From the NCBI RefSeq assembly GCF_034347385.1, contig NZ_CP133777.1:1736001-1800000 (forward strand): a stretch of 64,000 nt of DNA, written 5' to 3'. A model generated the notes under the pieces. It had not been told where the DNA came from. It worked only from the letters and a program-made list of their open reading frames with translations, and ran no database searches. The position numbers were made by a program, and so were the translations under genes. This DNA comes from Actimicrobium sp. CCC2.4 (lineage in GTDB: Bacteria > Pseudomonadota > Gammaproteobacteria > Burkholderiales > Burkholderiaceae_D). Position 1 is the first letter of the stretch; the number at the start of each line of letters is the position of its first letter. This document shows, piece after piece, positions 29,510 to 38,799 of this stretch.

Positions 29510-30022
29510 CTACTTCTTTTTTAGCTCCGGAACCCCGATCAGCTTGGTGCGCGCCAGACGATCATGGAGAAATCGCCGGGACGGATCGAGCCAGCACAAG
29601 CTTGCCAGGATCACCACATTGGCTGCTGGAATCAGGATCAGCATCCAGCCCTGCGCCTGGAAGCGCCAGGCCAGTATTAATCCTGGTACCACCCACAGCC
29701 AGCTCAACAGGAAACGCGCCGCAGCCTGCAGTACCGAAACAGCAGAGCCATCGGCGGCGACCAGCCGTACCCGCCAGGTTTTCATGGCCAGCGTCTGGCC
29801 ACCGTGACTCCAAAACCAGATGAAGTAGGCACCCATCACAAAGAAGAGCCAGTACTGGAGGATGCCGCGCAGGTACAGTGCATGGCGTTGCTGCAGCAAT
29901 GTGCCGAACAGCCAGCCGGCAATGAATAACACGCCGAACAGCAGCATGCCCTCATAGAGCATGACGGCAAGGCGGCGCAGTACGGACGGAGGTGCTACAG
30001 GAACAGGGGAGGTATCCGGCAT
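29510..30022 (-). CDS. RDD family integral membrane protein
   Basis: 170 residues with four or so hydrophobic segments and the RDD-type signatures RRLAVMLYEGMLLFGVLF and MKTWRVRLVAADG, with the closing FLHDRLARTKLI (conserved Arg-Asp). Function of RDD proteins is largely unknown; some act in ion transport or osmotic stress. It follows the DUF3106 gene after 5 bp and is probably part of the sigma-factor operon. A 198-bp gap separates it from the hydrolase gene further along the minus strand; I see nothing in that gap. Confidence 0.85.
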   Translation of the reverse strand: MPDTSPVPVAPPSVLRRLAVMLYEGMLLFGVLFIAGWLFGTLLQQRHALYLRGILQYWLFFVMGAYFIWFWSHGGQTLAMKTWRVRLVAADGSAVSVLQAAARFLLSWLWVVPGLILAWRFQAQGWMLILIPAANVVILASLCWLDPSRRFLHDRLARTKLIGVPELKKK

Positions 30023-30027
30023 CGGGC

Positions 30028-30708
30028 TTATCGGGTTGTTGCGGCGGCGGGCGCGGGAGTCTGGGGAACGGCCAATGGGGCCACTTCGGCGGCAGATGAT
30101 GGCGTCATGGCAGGTTTGTTAGTAACCGCTTTTTCGTAGCGCTTCGGTGCGGCGGCCGGCGTACTGCCGGGAGCCGATATCGGCAAGTTCGACACGCGTT
30201 TTTTTGCGGGGACATCGGCGGCCAGTTTTTTCTTTTGATCTTCGGTCAACTGCTGATATTCCTGCCACTGGGCGGATTTCTGGGTAGCGTCAAGTTTTTT
30301 GGTGCGGACATAAATTTCGCGTGCAACCCGGCGTTCGTCCGGTGTCAGCTTGGCCCATTCGCGCATGCGCTCCTGGACACGGCCTTGTTCATCAGGATTC
30401 ATCCCGTTGAAGCGGTTGCCTATCTCCATCCATTTTTTTTTGCGAAATATTTCGATCTTGTTCCAGTCAGCGGCCAGCGGCGCGAGCGCGTTTTGCTGGG
30501 TTGGCGTCAGCTCATTCCATCGGGGACGGGTATCAGGTTCAACGGATTTTGCGGCAGGTGTCGCCGGGCCTGGATTGAGGCTGGTTGCCTCAGGTTGTTT
30601 GGCTACCAGCGGGACGGCAACAGCGGCCAATCCTGCCAGCGTAGCGCACGCCAGCAGGCCGGTCACCAGCCAGCGTTTTCCATTGGACATGGTCATGCGG
30701 CTGCTCAT
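30028..30708 (-). CDS. DUF3106 domain protein, membrane anchored
   Basis: 226 residues. One membrane helix near the N-terminus (LVTGLLACATLAGLAAVAVPLV), then a DUF3106 domain (about residues 60-160) with repeated WxxLTPxQ-type helices: RWNELTPTQQNAL, RFNGMNPDEQGRV, WAKLTPDERRVA, YQQLTEDQKKKLA. The C-terminus is Ala/Pro-rich and probably periplasmic. It starts two bases after the DUF3619 stop. DUF3106 has no established function; the sequence looks like a helical periplasmic protein reminiscent of metal- or stress-sensing CpxP-like helices, which is only a resemblance. Confidence 0.88.
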   Translation of the reverse strand: MSSRMTMSNGKRWLVTGLLACATLAGLAAVAVPLVAKQPEATSLNPGPATPAAKSVEPDTRPRWNELTPTQQNALAPLAADWNKIEIFRKKKWMEIGNRFNGMNPDEQGRVQERMREWAKLTPDERRVAREIYVRTKKLDATQKSAQWQEYQQLTEDQKKKLAADVPAKKRVSNLPISAPGSTPAAAPKRYEKAVTNKPAMTPSSAAEVAPLAVPQTPAPAAATTR

Positions 30709-30710
30709 GA

Positions 30711-31115
30711 TCAGTCTGTCTGCCTTGCCAGATAGGCGCTAAAACCATAATCCAGATATGCCGACAAGGGCAGTTCGTCGGACAAGACTGCCGCATCAAT
30801 ATCGGCCGTATCGCTAATACGCTGCTGTTTTTCAAATTGGTACATGCCCGACAGGCCAGCGACCAATGCCAGCAGCGGGATAATCAGACCGACCCGGTTA
30901 AACCAGGATGGTGTCGTACTGAAAAATCCAGCAGCGGGTCCGGCCAGAACGTGTCGAGCGGCGAGTACCTTCAACGGTGAGTCCTGGCGTTTTACGGCAA
31001 GCGCTTTCTTGCGCGCGGCGGCAAGCCGGTCTGTGGTTGCCATTGGCAGGTTGTCAAGATTTTCATTCAGGGCGTGCCGAACTTTGTAGGCGAAGTTTAA
31101 TTCCCGGGTATTCAT
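30711..31115 (-). CDS. DUF3619 single-pass membrane protein, candidate anti-sigma factor
   Basis: 134 residues. A cytoplasmic N-terminal part of about 72 residues (KVRHALNENLDNLP, basic and helical), one membrane helix (about 73-93, NRVGLIIPLLALVAGLSGMYQ), and a short periplasmic tail ending in YLDYGFSAYLAR. Its start overlaps the sigma gene stop by ATGA, so the two are translationally coupled. The layout, a cytoplasmic helical part plus one helix next to an ECF-type sigma factor, is that of membrane-bound anti-sigma factors; the family has no assigned function, so the role is inference. Confidence 0.85.
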   Translation of the reverse strand: MNTRELNFAYKVRHALNENLDNLPMATTDRLAAARKKALAVKRQDSPLKVLAARHVLAGPAAGFFSTTPSWFNRVGLIIPLLALVAGLSGMYQFEKQQRISDTADIDAAVLSDELPLSAYLDYGFSAYLARQTD

Positions 31116-31681
31116 AACGTAATTCCTTTGGCTTTTAGCGCTTGGGCCAGGGTGTGGGTAGCGCGTGAACAGTGCGTTTTAACGCTCCCTTCGGAACACC
31201 CCATGGCAGCAGCCGTTTCGGCTACGTCGAGGTCCTGCCAGTAACGCATCAGAAATGCTTCGCGTTGACGAGCTGGAAGTTTTTGTACCTCGTGATCGAT
31301 GGCACTGAGCGTCTGTTCCCGCTGCAGCTTGTCGGCACCGGACTCCGACGCCTGCACATTGTCGTCGGCGTTGTAATGGTCGAGCAGTTCAAATTCGTCG
31401 CCCGCGTCGCCGTTTCCGGTCATGCTGGAGAACAGCGTGACCCACGTGTTGCGGACTTTTTCACGCCGGAAGTAATCGTGGATTGTATTTTGTAGAATGC
31501 GCTGGAACAGCAGCGGTAACTCGGCCGGCGGTTTGTCGCCGTAACTTTGTGACAATTTGATCATCGCATCCTGAACGATGTCGAGCGCCGACTCTTCTTT
31601 GCGGACCGCATAGATGGCCTGTTTGAAGGCGCGTCGCTCTACATTTTCAAGAAAGTCGGAAAGTTCTTTGTCAGTTGCCAT
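31112..31681 (-). CDS. RNA polymerase sigma factor, ECF-like
   Basis: 189 residues. Region 2 (about 15-80) shows SALDIVQDAMIKLSQ and LLFQRILQNTIHDYFRREK; region 4 (about 125-185) shows LPARQREAFLMRYWQDLDVAETAAAMGCSEGSVK, the helix-turn-helix contacting the -35. A stretch of acidic linker (residues about 90-120) separates them. It is the first gene of a minus-strand group with DUF3619, DUF3106 and RDD genes, and is divergent from the ilv operon. Regulon and signal are unknown. Confidence 0.92.
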   Translation of the reverse strand: MATDKELSDFLENVERRAFKQAIYAVRKEESALDIVQDAMIKLSQSYGDKPPAELPLLFQRILQNTIHDYFRREKVRNTWVTLFSSMTGNGDAGDEFELLDHYNADDNVQASESGADKLQREQTLSAIDHEVQKLPARQREAFLMRYWQDLDVAETAAAMGCSEGSVKTHCSRATHTLAQALKAKGITL

Positions 31682-32197
31682 GCAAGCAGGCGCGCCGTTA
31701 CCGGCGTCGCCAGAATAGTCAGTGAGTGTGAATGCGTTCGGTAGCCAGTTGCTGGCCTGCCGGAAACTGTGCGCATGCTAGCAAAATTCGCTGACCAGCG
31801 CATGGTATTTAGGGGCGGAACCTGAAAACACTGGCTTTGGTGGCGGTTTTAACTTGACCTTCATGGTGCAACGCATTACCTTGTGTCTCCCTCTCGCACC
31901 GCAGAGGATTATGGTCTGGTCGCATGCCCTGCAAAACATGGCCCGGCGGCAAGACGCGCTTTACCATTAAGGCTGTTTGCTTTGACCCGTGCCACAAGCG
32001 CGAGAGCCCCGTACTGAAGTGATTGACCCTCTGGCCGAACGAGTCGCGCTAACCGTGTTTGAGGCATCTTCCTGGGAAGATGTCGACGACCACGGGACCG
32101 CACAATAAAGGAAAGCCCGAGTCCCGCCACCGTCACACCGGGTTCGCCAGGAAAAAGCATCCGATCAATCTCCAATGGACCTTGAAAGGAATGTTGC
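31682..32197 (+). other. 516-bp intergenic leader between sigma factor gene and ilvI
   Basis: Longest gene-free stretch in the window. It must contain promoters for both divergent units. Three TTGACC hexamers occur on the plus strand (31854-31859, 31982-31987, 32023-32028); the first has TACCTT at 17-bp spacing. A 35-codon frame opens at ATG 31863 and ends at 31970, with Ile, Leu and Val codons in its first half but no clear ribosome site. A perfect 8-bp inverted repeat lies at 32065-32082. No rho-independent terminator is visible before ilvI, so classical attenuation is not evident. Confidence 0.6.
32065..32082. repeat. Perfect dyad in the ilv leader
   Basis: CATCTTCC (32065-32072), TG, GGAAGATG (32075-32082). 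Either a DNA operator or an RNA hairpin (seven pairs with a four-base loop) about 115 bp before the ilvI start. Confidence 0.7.
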
Positions 32198-33958
32198 ATG
32201 AGTACCAAAATCAATACCGACACATCGAATGACGCCGGCAAGGAAATGACCGGTGCCGAAATCGTCGTGCGCTGTCTTGCTGAAGAAGGTGTCGAACACG
32301 TGTTCGGCTATCCGGGCGGCGCAGTGCTGTACATCTACGACGCCATCTACAACCAGGAAAAGTTTCAACACATCCTGGTCCGGCACGAGCAAGCTGCGAT
32401 CCACGCAGCCGATGCCTATTCCCGCAGTTCCAATAAAGTTGGTGTGGCGCTGGTTACCTCCGGCCCTGGCGTGACCAATGCCGTCACCGGCCTGGCGACC
32501 GCCTACATGGATTCGATCCCGATGGTGATCATTTCCGGCCAGGTACCGTCCCACGCAATCGGTCAGGATGCTTTCCAGGAATGCGATACGGTCGGGATCA
32601 CCCGGCCTTGCGTCAAGCACAACTTCCTGGTCAAGGACGTCAAGGACCTGGCATTGACAATGAAAAAAGCGTTTTTCATTGCCACGACCGGCCGTCCGGG
32701 TCCGGTACTGGTCGATATTCCGAAGGACATCAGCATGCACAAGTGCGTGTATGACTATCCGAAGGAAATCGAGATGCGCTCGTACAAGCCGGTCGACAAA
32801 GGCCATTCGGGGCAAATCCGCAAGGCAGTCCAGCTGCTGCTCAATGCCGAACGTCCGATGATCTACACCGGCGGTGGCGTTATCCTCGCCAATGCCTCAC
32901 CCGAATTGAACAAGCTGGTCGACAAGCTCGGCTACCCTTGCACCAATACGTTGATGGGCTTGGGTGCGTACCGCTCGACCAGCGAAAATTTCGTCGGCAT
33001 GCCTGGCATGCACGGCACGTACGAAGCCAACATGGCCATGCAGCACTGCGATGTGCTCATCGCCATCGGTGCGCGTTTCGATGACCGTGTGATCGGCAAT
33101 CCAAAACACTTTTCATCGGTGCCACGCAAGATCATTCATATCGACATCGATCCATCGTCGATTTCCAAGCGTGTCAAGGTCGATATTCCTATCGTCGGCA
33201 ACGTGCGCGAAGTACTCCAGGAAATGCTGGCGCAACTCGATGCCGCCGACGCCGCAGCACAAAAGCCAAGTCAGGTTGCATTGGCCAGCTGGTGGAAACA
33301 GATCAATGTATGGCGCGGCAAGGAATGCCTGAAGTTCACTAATTCCGATATCGTCATCAAGCCGCAATCGGTGGTCCAGAAAGTATGGGAGATCACCAAG
33401 GGCGATGCGTTCGTCACCTCTGACGTCGGCCAGCATCAGATGTGGGCGGCGCAGTACTACGGTTTCGACAAGCCGCGTCGCTGGATTAACTCCGGCGGTC
33501 TCGGCACGATGGGTGTCGGCTTGCCGTATGCGATGGGTGTGCAGATGGCCAATCCGGATGCGACGGTCGCCTGCATCACCGGCGAAGCCTCGATCCAGAT
33601 GTGTATCCAGGAACTCGCCACCTGCAAGCAATACCACCTGACGCCGAAGATCATCCTGCTTAACAATCGCGTGCTCGGTATGGTGCAGCAGTGGCAGAAG
33701 ATCGATTACAACGGCCGCTATTCCGAGTCGTACATGGATTCGCTGCCGGACTTCACGATGCTGGCCGAATCGTATGGCCATGTCGGCATGAAGATCGAAG
33801 ATCCCAAGGATATTGATGGCGCACTCAAAGAGGCGTTTGCGATGAAGGACCGGCTGGTGTTCATGAACTTCATTACGGATCAAACCGAAAATGTCTGGCC
33901 GATGGTGAAAGCCGGAAAAGGCCTCACTGAAATGCTGCTCGGATCGGAGGATTTGTAA
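32198..33958 (+). CDS. ilvI: Acetolactate synthase large subunit
   Basis: 586 residues, preceded by AAAGGAA. ThDP- and FAD-dependent enzyme condensing pyruvate units to acetolactate (or acetohydroxybutyrate), first common step to valine, leucine and isoleucine. The catalytic Glu is in ILVRHEQAAIHAADAYSR; the FAD segment and GLGTMGVGLPYAMG are conserved. The ThDP/metal motif is unusual: GEASIQM replaces GDGSFQM (Gly462-Glu463-Ala464), with the partner Asn pair at 489-490 (LLNNR). The gene is 2 bp upstream of ilvH, so strongly coupled. Whether it is ilvI, ilvB or ilvG by descent is not decided; the neighbour ilvH fits ilvI. Confidence 0.95.
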   Translation: MSTKINTDTSNDAGKEMTGAEIVVRCLAEEGVEHVFGYPGGAVLYIYDAIYNQEKFQHILVRHEQAAIHAADAYSRSSNKVGVALVTSGPGVTNAVTGLATAYMDSIPMVIISGQVPSHAIGQDAFQECDTVGITRPCVKHNFLVKDVKDLALTMKKAFFIATTGRPGPVLVDIPKDISMHKCVYDYPKEIEMRSYKPVDKGHSGQIRKAVQLLLNAERPMIYTGGGVILANASPELNKLVDKLGYPCTNTLMGLGAYRSTSENFVGMPGMHGTYEANMAMQHCDVLIAIGARFDDRVIGNPKHFSSVPRKIIHIDIDPSSISKRVKVDIPIVGNVREVLQEMLAQLDAADAAAQKPSQVALASWWKQINVWRGKECLKFTNSDIVIKPQSVVQKVWEITKGDAFVTSDVGQHQMWAAQYYGFDKPRRWINSGGLGTMGVGLPYAMGVQMANPDATVACITGEASIQMCIQELATCKQYHLTPKIILLNNRVLGMVQQWQKIDYNGRYSESYMDSLPDFTMLAESYGHVGMKIEDPKDIDGALKEAFAMKDRLVFMNFITDQTENVWPMVKAGKGLTEMLLGSEDL

Positions 33959-33960
33959 TC

Positions 33961-34452
33961 ATGCGCCACATAGTTTCCGTACTTCTGGAAAATGAAGCCG
34001 GTGCACTGTCCCGCGTCGTCGGTCTGTTCTCGGCACGCGGCTACAACATCGAAACGCTGACGGTCGCACCGACCGAAGACGCCACGCTGTCGCGGATGAC
34101 CATCGTCACCAATGGCTCGGATGACGTGATCGAACAGATCACCAAGCATCTGAACCGCCTGATCGAAGTCGTGAAAGTGGTCGACCTGACCGAAGGCGCG
34201 CACATCGAACGCGAACTGATGCTCATCAAGGTCAGGGCAGTGGGCAAGGAGCGCGAAGAAATGAAGCGTACCGCCGATATCTTCCGTGGTCGCATCATTG
34301 ACGTGACCGAAAAAACCTACACGATCGAGCTGACCGGCAACAAGATCAAGCTCGACGCGTTCATTGAGTCGATCGATCATGCCTCGATACTGGAGACGGT
34401 ACGCACCGGCGGCTCGGGTATCGGCCGTGGCGAGCGCATCCTCAAAGTGTAA
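33961..34452 (+). CDS. ilvH: Acetolactate synthase small regulatory subunit
   Basis: 163 residues. N-terminal ACT domain (HIVSVLLENEAGALSRVVGLF and GYNIETLTV) binds valine for feedback inhibition; the C-terminal half is the usual ACT-like regulatory part (ERELMLIKVRAVGKEREE). Activates and regulates IlvI, encoded two bases upstream; the GGAGG at the ilvI end serves as ribosome site. Confidence 0.97.
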   Translation: MRHIVSVLLENEAGALSRVVGLFSARGYNIETLTVAPTEDATLSRMTIVTNGSDDVIEQITKHLNRLIEVVKVVDLTEGAHIERELMLIKVRAVGKEREEMKRTADIFRGRIIDVTEKTYTIELTGNKIKLDAFIESIDHASILETVRTGGSGIGRGERILKV

Positions 34453-35520
<1,068 letters not shown>

Positions 35521-35539
35521 TCGGCACCTGCTGACCATG

Positions 35540-35564
35540 AACCGCGCTACGGCGCGGTTTTTTT
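35540..35564 (+). terminator. Rho-independent terminator after ilvC
   Basis: AACCGCGC (35540-35547) with GCGCGGTT (35552-35559), TACG tetraloop, then a run of Ts. Confidence 0.92.
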
Positions 35565-35696
35565 GTCTGTCCGCTGTGTGAGCCGGCGCGCAGACAGGCT
35601 TTGATAGGGCGGGGTACTATCGGGTCAGTTTGGCGTTGTCGTGGCACGCTGCACATCGTCATGAATCCCTCTTTTCCCCATTTCAGGAGTTAATCA

Positions 35697-36191
35697 ATGA
35701 GCGCAAAAAAAGTAGCCGTACCCACACTCGACTTCGGTATCAACGATAAGGACCGCGCCAAGATCGTCGATGGCTTGTCCCATCTGCTGGCCGATACCTA
35801 CACGCTGTATCTGAAGACACATAATTTCCACTGGAACGTCACCGGGCCGATGTTCCAGACCCTGCACCTGATGTTCATGGGCATGTACACCGAACAGTGG
35901 GCCGCAGTGGATCTGGTGGCCGAGCGTATCCGTTCGATGGGCGAGCCGGCACCGGGCACCTATGAGCAGTTTGCTGCTCTGACCGTCATCAAGTCGAGCG
36001 TCGGTCTGCCAAAGGCGCAAGAGATGATCCGTGAACTGGTCGAAGGCCAGGAAGCCGTGGCACGTACCGCACGCGCCGTCTTCCCGATCGCCGAGAAAGC
36101 CAATGACCAGCCAACTTGTGACTTGCTGACCCAGCGCATGCAGATCCACGAAAAAAATGCATGGATGCTGCGCAGCCTGCTGGAAGAGTAA
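35697..36191 (+). CDS. dps: Dps ferritin-like DNA-binding protein
   Basis: 164 residues. Dps stores iron and shields DNA during starvation and oxidative stress. Ferroxidase-type residues appear in THNFHWNVTGPMFQTLH and YTEQWAAVDLVAERIR (His, His, Asp, Glu). A Lys-containing N-terminus (MSAKKVAVP) may touch DNA. CAGGAG precedes the ATG. A GATAG/CTATC dyad with a 9-bp spacer (35603-35621) lies upstream, but its spacing does not match OxyR sites. A terminator follows. Confidence 0.95.
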   Translation: MSAKKVAVPTLDFGINDKDRAKIVDGLSHLLADTYTLYLKTHNFHWNVTGPMFQTLHLMFMGMYTEQWAAVDLVAERIRSMGEPAPGTYEQFAALTVIKSSVGLPKAQEMIRELVEGQEAVARTARAVFPIAEKANDQPTCDLLTQRMQIHEKNAWMLRSLLEE

Positions 36192-36212
36192 TCGCCTGTT
36201 AGCGACCAATGG

Positions 36213-36238
36213 AAACCGTGCCCTGCACGGTTTTTTTT
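36213..36238 (+). terminator. Rho-independent terminator after dps
   Basis: AACCGTGC (36214-36221) pairs with GCACGGTT (36225-36232), 3-nt loop, followed by a run of Ts to about 36238. Confidence 0.9.
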
Positions 36239-36338
36239 CGTGCTGCGCCGGTTCATTTGTAAGCAGGCGTCCCGCTGCAATGGAGTATCAAATTGCGGGC
36301 GTATAGTTTTGTCCTTACCTGATTTCTGGAGAATGACG

Positions 36339-37085
36339 ATGTCGCAGCTGCGTAAAGCAATGTTGGGCCTGGCCCTGTCGGCCATGGCCATGAGCGTGCA
36401 GGCCCAGGCCGTCCTGCCCTCGGCAGGCACGCTGGTGCTGCTGCCGGCGCAAGGCGATGTCAAGCGCGCCAACGACCAGGCACTGGCCACGCTAACGATC
36501 GAAGAGCAGGACAAGGACAAGACCGTCGCCGCCTCCCGCGTGAACCTCAAAATGACGCAGGGTACCGCGATCGTCAAACGCACCGATCCGCAGGCCGTCC
36601 TGACGACACGCGGCTATTACACCTACGCGATCTATGCCGATGAGCCGCAGAAAGCCCCGGCGAAGTCGCGTCAGCCAGTCGGCTGGCGGGTCGGCCAGAC
36701 CCTTGATGTCCTGACGACCAACCTCGCTGCCTTACCAAAGACCGTCGCGGCCGCGCAAGGCGTGCTGGCGCTTAACGGGCTGGTATTTTCGCTCAGTGAC
36801 AAGGCGACACGCCAGCTCGATGACGAACGCATCGTCGCAGCAACCCGACACCTCACCGAACGCATCGCTTCAGTGGCGCGGGCAATGGGCCGCAATCCTG
36901 CCGATGCGGTCATCGAGAGCATGGATTTCGATGGTGCCGGTGCGATGACGTCAATGGAAAATGCACCGATGGCGATGAAGACGATGCGCGGCATGGCAGC
37001 CGACGTGGCAGTTGCCGAGCCAAGTTTCGAGCCGGGCGAAACGACACTGCACATGCAACTGATCGGCAAGATCCGGTTCAAGTAA
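36339..37085 (+). CDS. SIMPL-domain (DUF541) periplasmic protein
   Basis: 248 residues from the ATG at 36339, for which GGAGA at 36328-36332 is well placed; the ATG at 36333 is too close. A signal peptide ends VQAQA. The body has the alternating pattern of SIMPL domains (VLLPAQGDVKRANDQALATLTI; AVAEPSFEPGETTLHMQLIGKIRF). Homologues (e.g. E. coli YggE) limit oxidative damage; neighbouring dps may share that theme, which is inference. The start is far from dps by 147 bp with a terminator between, so it likely has its own promoter. Confidence 0.82.
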   Translation: MSQLRKAMLGLALSAMAMSVQAQAVLPSAGTLVLLPAQGDVKRANDQALATLTIEEQDKDKTVAASRVNLKMTQGTAIVKRTDPQAVLTTRGYYTYAIYADEPQKAPAKSRQPVGWRVGQTLDVLTTNLAALPKTVAAAQGVLALNGLVFSLSDKATRQLDDERIVAATRHLTERIASVARAMGRNPADAVIESMDFDGAGAMTSMENAPMAMKTMRGMAADVAVAEPSFEPGETTLHMQLIGKIRFK

Positions 37086-37187
37086 GGATGCTTCGACTAA
37101 AATAGCGGCGCAGCGGCAGGCGCGGTTCCCCAAGAGGAGACGTGCCTGGCCACTCTTTACGCTGCTGTAAATCGAAACGGAATTCGC

Positions 37188-38060
37188 ATGGCATCTTTCA
37201 ATCGTCGCAAACCCAAGCGGGGTGGCTCATCGCTGGCCAAAATGCTGCGCTTCAAGCGTCCAACGTCCACCCCGCAACAGCAGGTCGATGCGGCCCACGT
37301 GCGCCAGTCGCTGCGTCGGCGCGGCGTCTACCTGCTACCTAATGCCTTCACGACCGCTGCGTTGTTCTGCGGCTTCTACGCCATCGTGATGGCGATGAAC
37401 CAGAACTTCGAGAACGCCGCGATTGCGATCTTCGCCGCGATGATCCTCGACAGCATCGACGGTCGCGTCGCGCGCATGACCAATACCCAGAGCGAATTCG
37501 GCGCGCAGTACGACAGCCTTTCCGACATGGTGTCGTTCGGTGCGGCGCCGGCGCTGGTGGTCTACGAATGGTCCTTGCGCGGCATGGGCAAGCTCGGCTG
37601 GCTGGCGGCATTCGTCTATTGCGCAGGCGGTGCGTTGCGTCTGGCACGCTTCAATACCAACATTGCGGTAGTCGACAAGCGTTACTTTCAGGGCTTGCCC
37701 AGCCCGGCCGCGGCGGCCATGGTGGCCGGTTTTGTCTGGCTCATGGACGACCTCGGTTTCGCTGGCCCCGACCTGTCCTGGTTCGCCTGGGCCATTACTT
37801 TGTATGGCGGTTTGACGATGGTCAGCAACGTGCCGTTCTACAGTTTCAAGGACATCCATTTCCGTAAGTCGGTGCCGTTCATCGTCGCGTTCCTGATCAT
37901 GCTGGGGATGGTCGCGGTGTCGAGTGATCCGCCGAAATGGCTGTTCGGTCTGTTCGTGTCGTACGGCTTGTCGGGGTACGTGGTGTATTTCTGGCGGCTG
38001 TTCAAGGGCAAGCCTGTCAGCATTGTCGATACCAGCACCGACCCGCTCGATCGCAAATAA
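37188..38060 (+). CDS. pssA: CDP-diacylglycerol-serine O-phosphatidyltransferase
   Basis: 290 residues. CDP-alcohol phosphotransferase signature D-G-x2-A-R-x8-G-x3-D-x3-D is complete: DGRVARMTNTQSEFGAQYD then SLSD. Several hydrophobic helices place it in the inner membrane. It makes phosphatidylserine, precursor of phosphatidylethanolamine. The N-terminus is basic (FNRRKPKRGG), typical for betaproteobacterial PssA. A better ribosome site (AGGAG at 37134-37138) fits an out-of-frame GTG at 37142, while the pssA ATG has only a weak GGA. Confidence 0.93.
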   Translation: MASFNRRKPKRGGSSLAKMLRFKRPTSTPQQQVDAAHVRQSLRRRGVYLLPNAFTTAALFCGFYAIVMAMNQNFENAAIAIFAAMILDSIDGRVARMTNTQSEFGAQYDSLSDMVSFGAAPALVVYEWSLRGMGKLGWLAAFVYCAGGALRLARFNTNIAVVDKRYFQGLPSPAAAAMVAGFVWLMDDLGFAGPDLSWFAWAITLYGGLTMVSNVPFYSFKDIHFRKSVPFIVAFLIMLGMVAVSSDPPKWLFGLFVSYGLSGYVVYFWRLFKGKPVSIVDTSTDPLDRK

Positions 38061-38149
38061 ACTTCACCGGTTCTTGTTCGTGATCAGGTTATGCAGGAGC
38101 GGGACCGCTAGCCTTTGACGCTGATGAACGCTTCATGACGGAGCCTTCC

Positions 38150-38629
38150 ATGCGCCTGATTTCATTTCGCGGTGACGCCGGCGAGCAGCTGGTGGACCCG
38201 GCCAGTGCTGCGGTTGCCATGCAGGATGACTTCCACCGGCTGGAGCGGGAGGTGGAACAGGCGTTGATCGATCTTCTGCAGCGCCGGCAGCTAGCGTCAG
38301 CCGGTCTGGTCGTTGCCTTCGACGCGGGAACCGCAACCGTGACCCTGGCAGGTCCGGTTGCCGACCAGATCCTGCGCGAAAAAATAATCCTCAGCTGCGG
38401 CAATGTGCAAGGTGTTTGTCAAGTGGTCGACCTGCTCGATGCGCCGCTATCGATGCGCACGCGGCGCTCCCGGCTTTACACGGTCCAGGCCGGCGATACC
38501 TTGGCCTCGATTGCGGTCTGCGTGTACGGCGATGCCAGTCAATACCGGCGCATTTTCGAGGCCAACCAGCCGATGCTGTCCGACCCCGCACAGGTCTATC
38601 CCGGATTGACGTTGCGCCTGCCGGCCTGA
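38150..38629 (+). CDS. kbp: BON-LysM protein (Kbp/YgaU-like potassium-binding protein)
   Basis: 159 residues from the ATG at 38150 with GGAG at 38140-38143; an in-frame ATG at 38135 is less likely. A BON-like domain (about 28-95) is followed by a LysM domain (about 109-157, LYTVQAGDTLASIAV then YRRIFEANQPML and VYPGLTLRLP). Order and length match E. coli Kbp (YgaU, 149 residues), a cytoplasmic K+-binding protein. No signal peptide is visible. K+ binding is inferred from the architecture. Confidence 0.8.
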   Translation: MRLISFRGDAGEQLVDPASAAVAMQDDFHRLEREVEQALIDLLQRRQLASAGLVVAFDAGTATVTLAGPVADQILREKIILSCGNVQGVCQVVDLLDAPLSMRTRRSRLYTVQAGDTLASIAVCVYGDASQYRRIFEANQPMLSDPAQVYPGLTLRLPA

Positions 38630-38799
38630 TCAAGGCGTTGCGCTTTCATTCGATCCGACTTATAGTTTTTCTCCGGTAAGGGCGGGGTCGATGGCCCTCG
38701 CTGCACATCATTGAGCCCATACACAGTCTGCTGCCGTGACAGGCGATAATGCTGGCACGCTAGTTCAGTCAGTCCCATCTACGTTTCAGGGAGTCCCGC

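Noticed and set aside
35603-35621. GATAG/CTATC dyad before dps as an OxyR site
   Set aside because: OxyR half-sites are ATAG-N7-CTAT in tandem; here the spacer inside the ATAG/CTAT core is 9 bp and there is only one pair. Could still be another operator.
37142-37342. 66-codon GTG-started frame overlapping the start of pssA, with AGGAG upstream
   Set aside because: The ribosome site is good, but the frame runs over conserved pssA codons, is Ser/Arg/Ala-rich without family features, and no second frame of this kind is known. Kept only as a note on pssA initiation.
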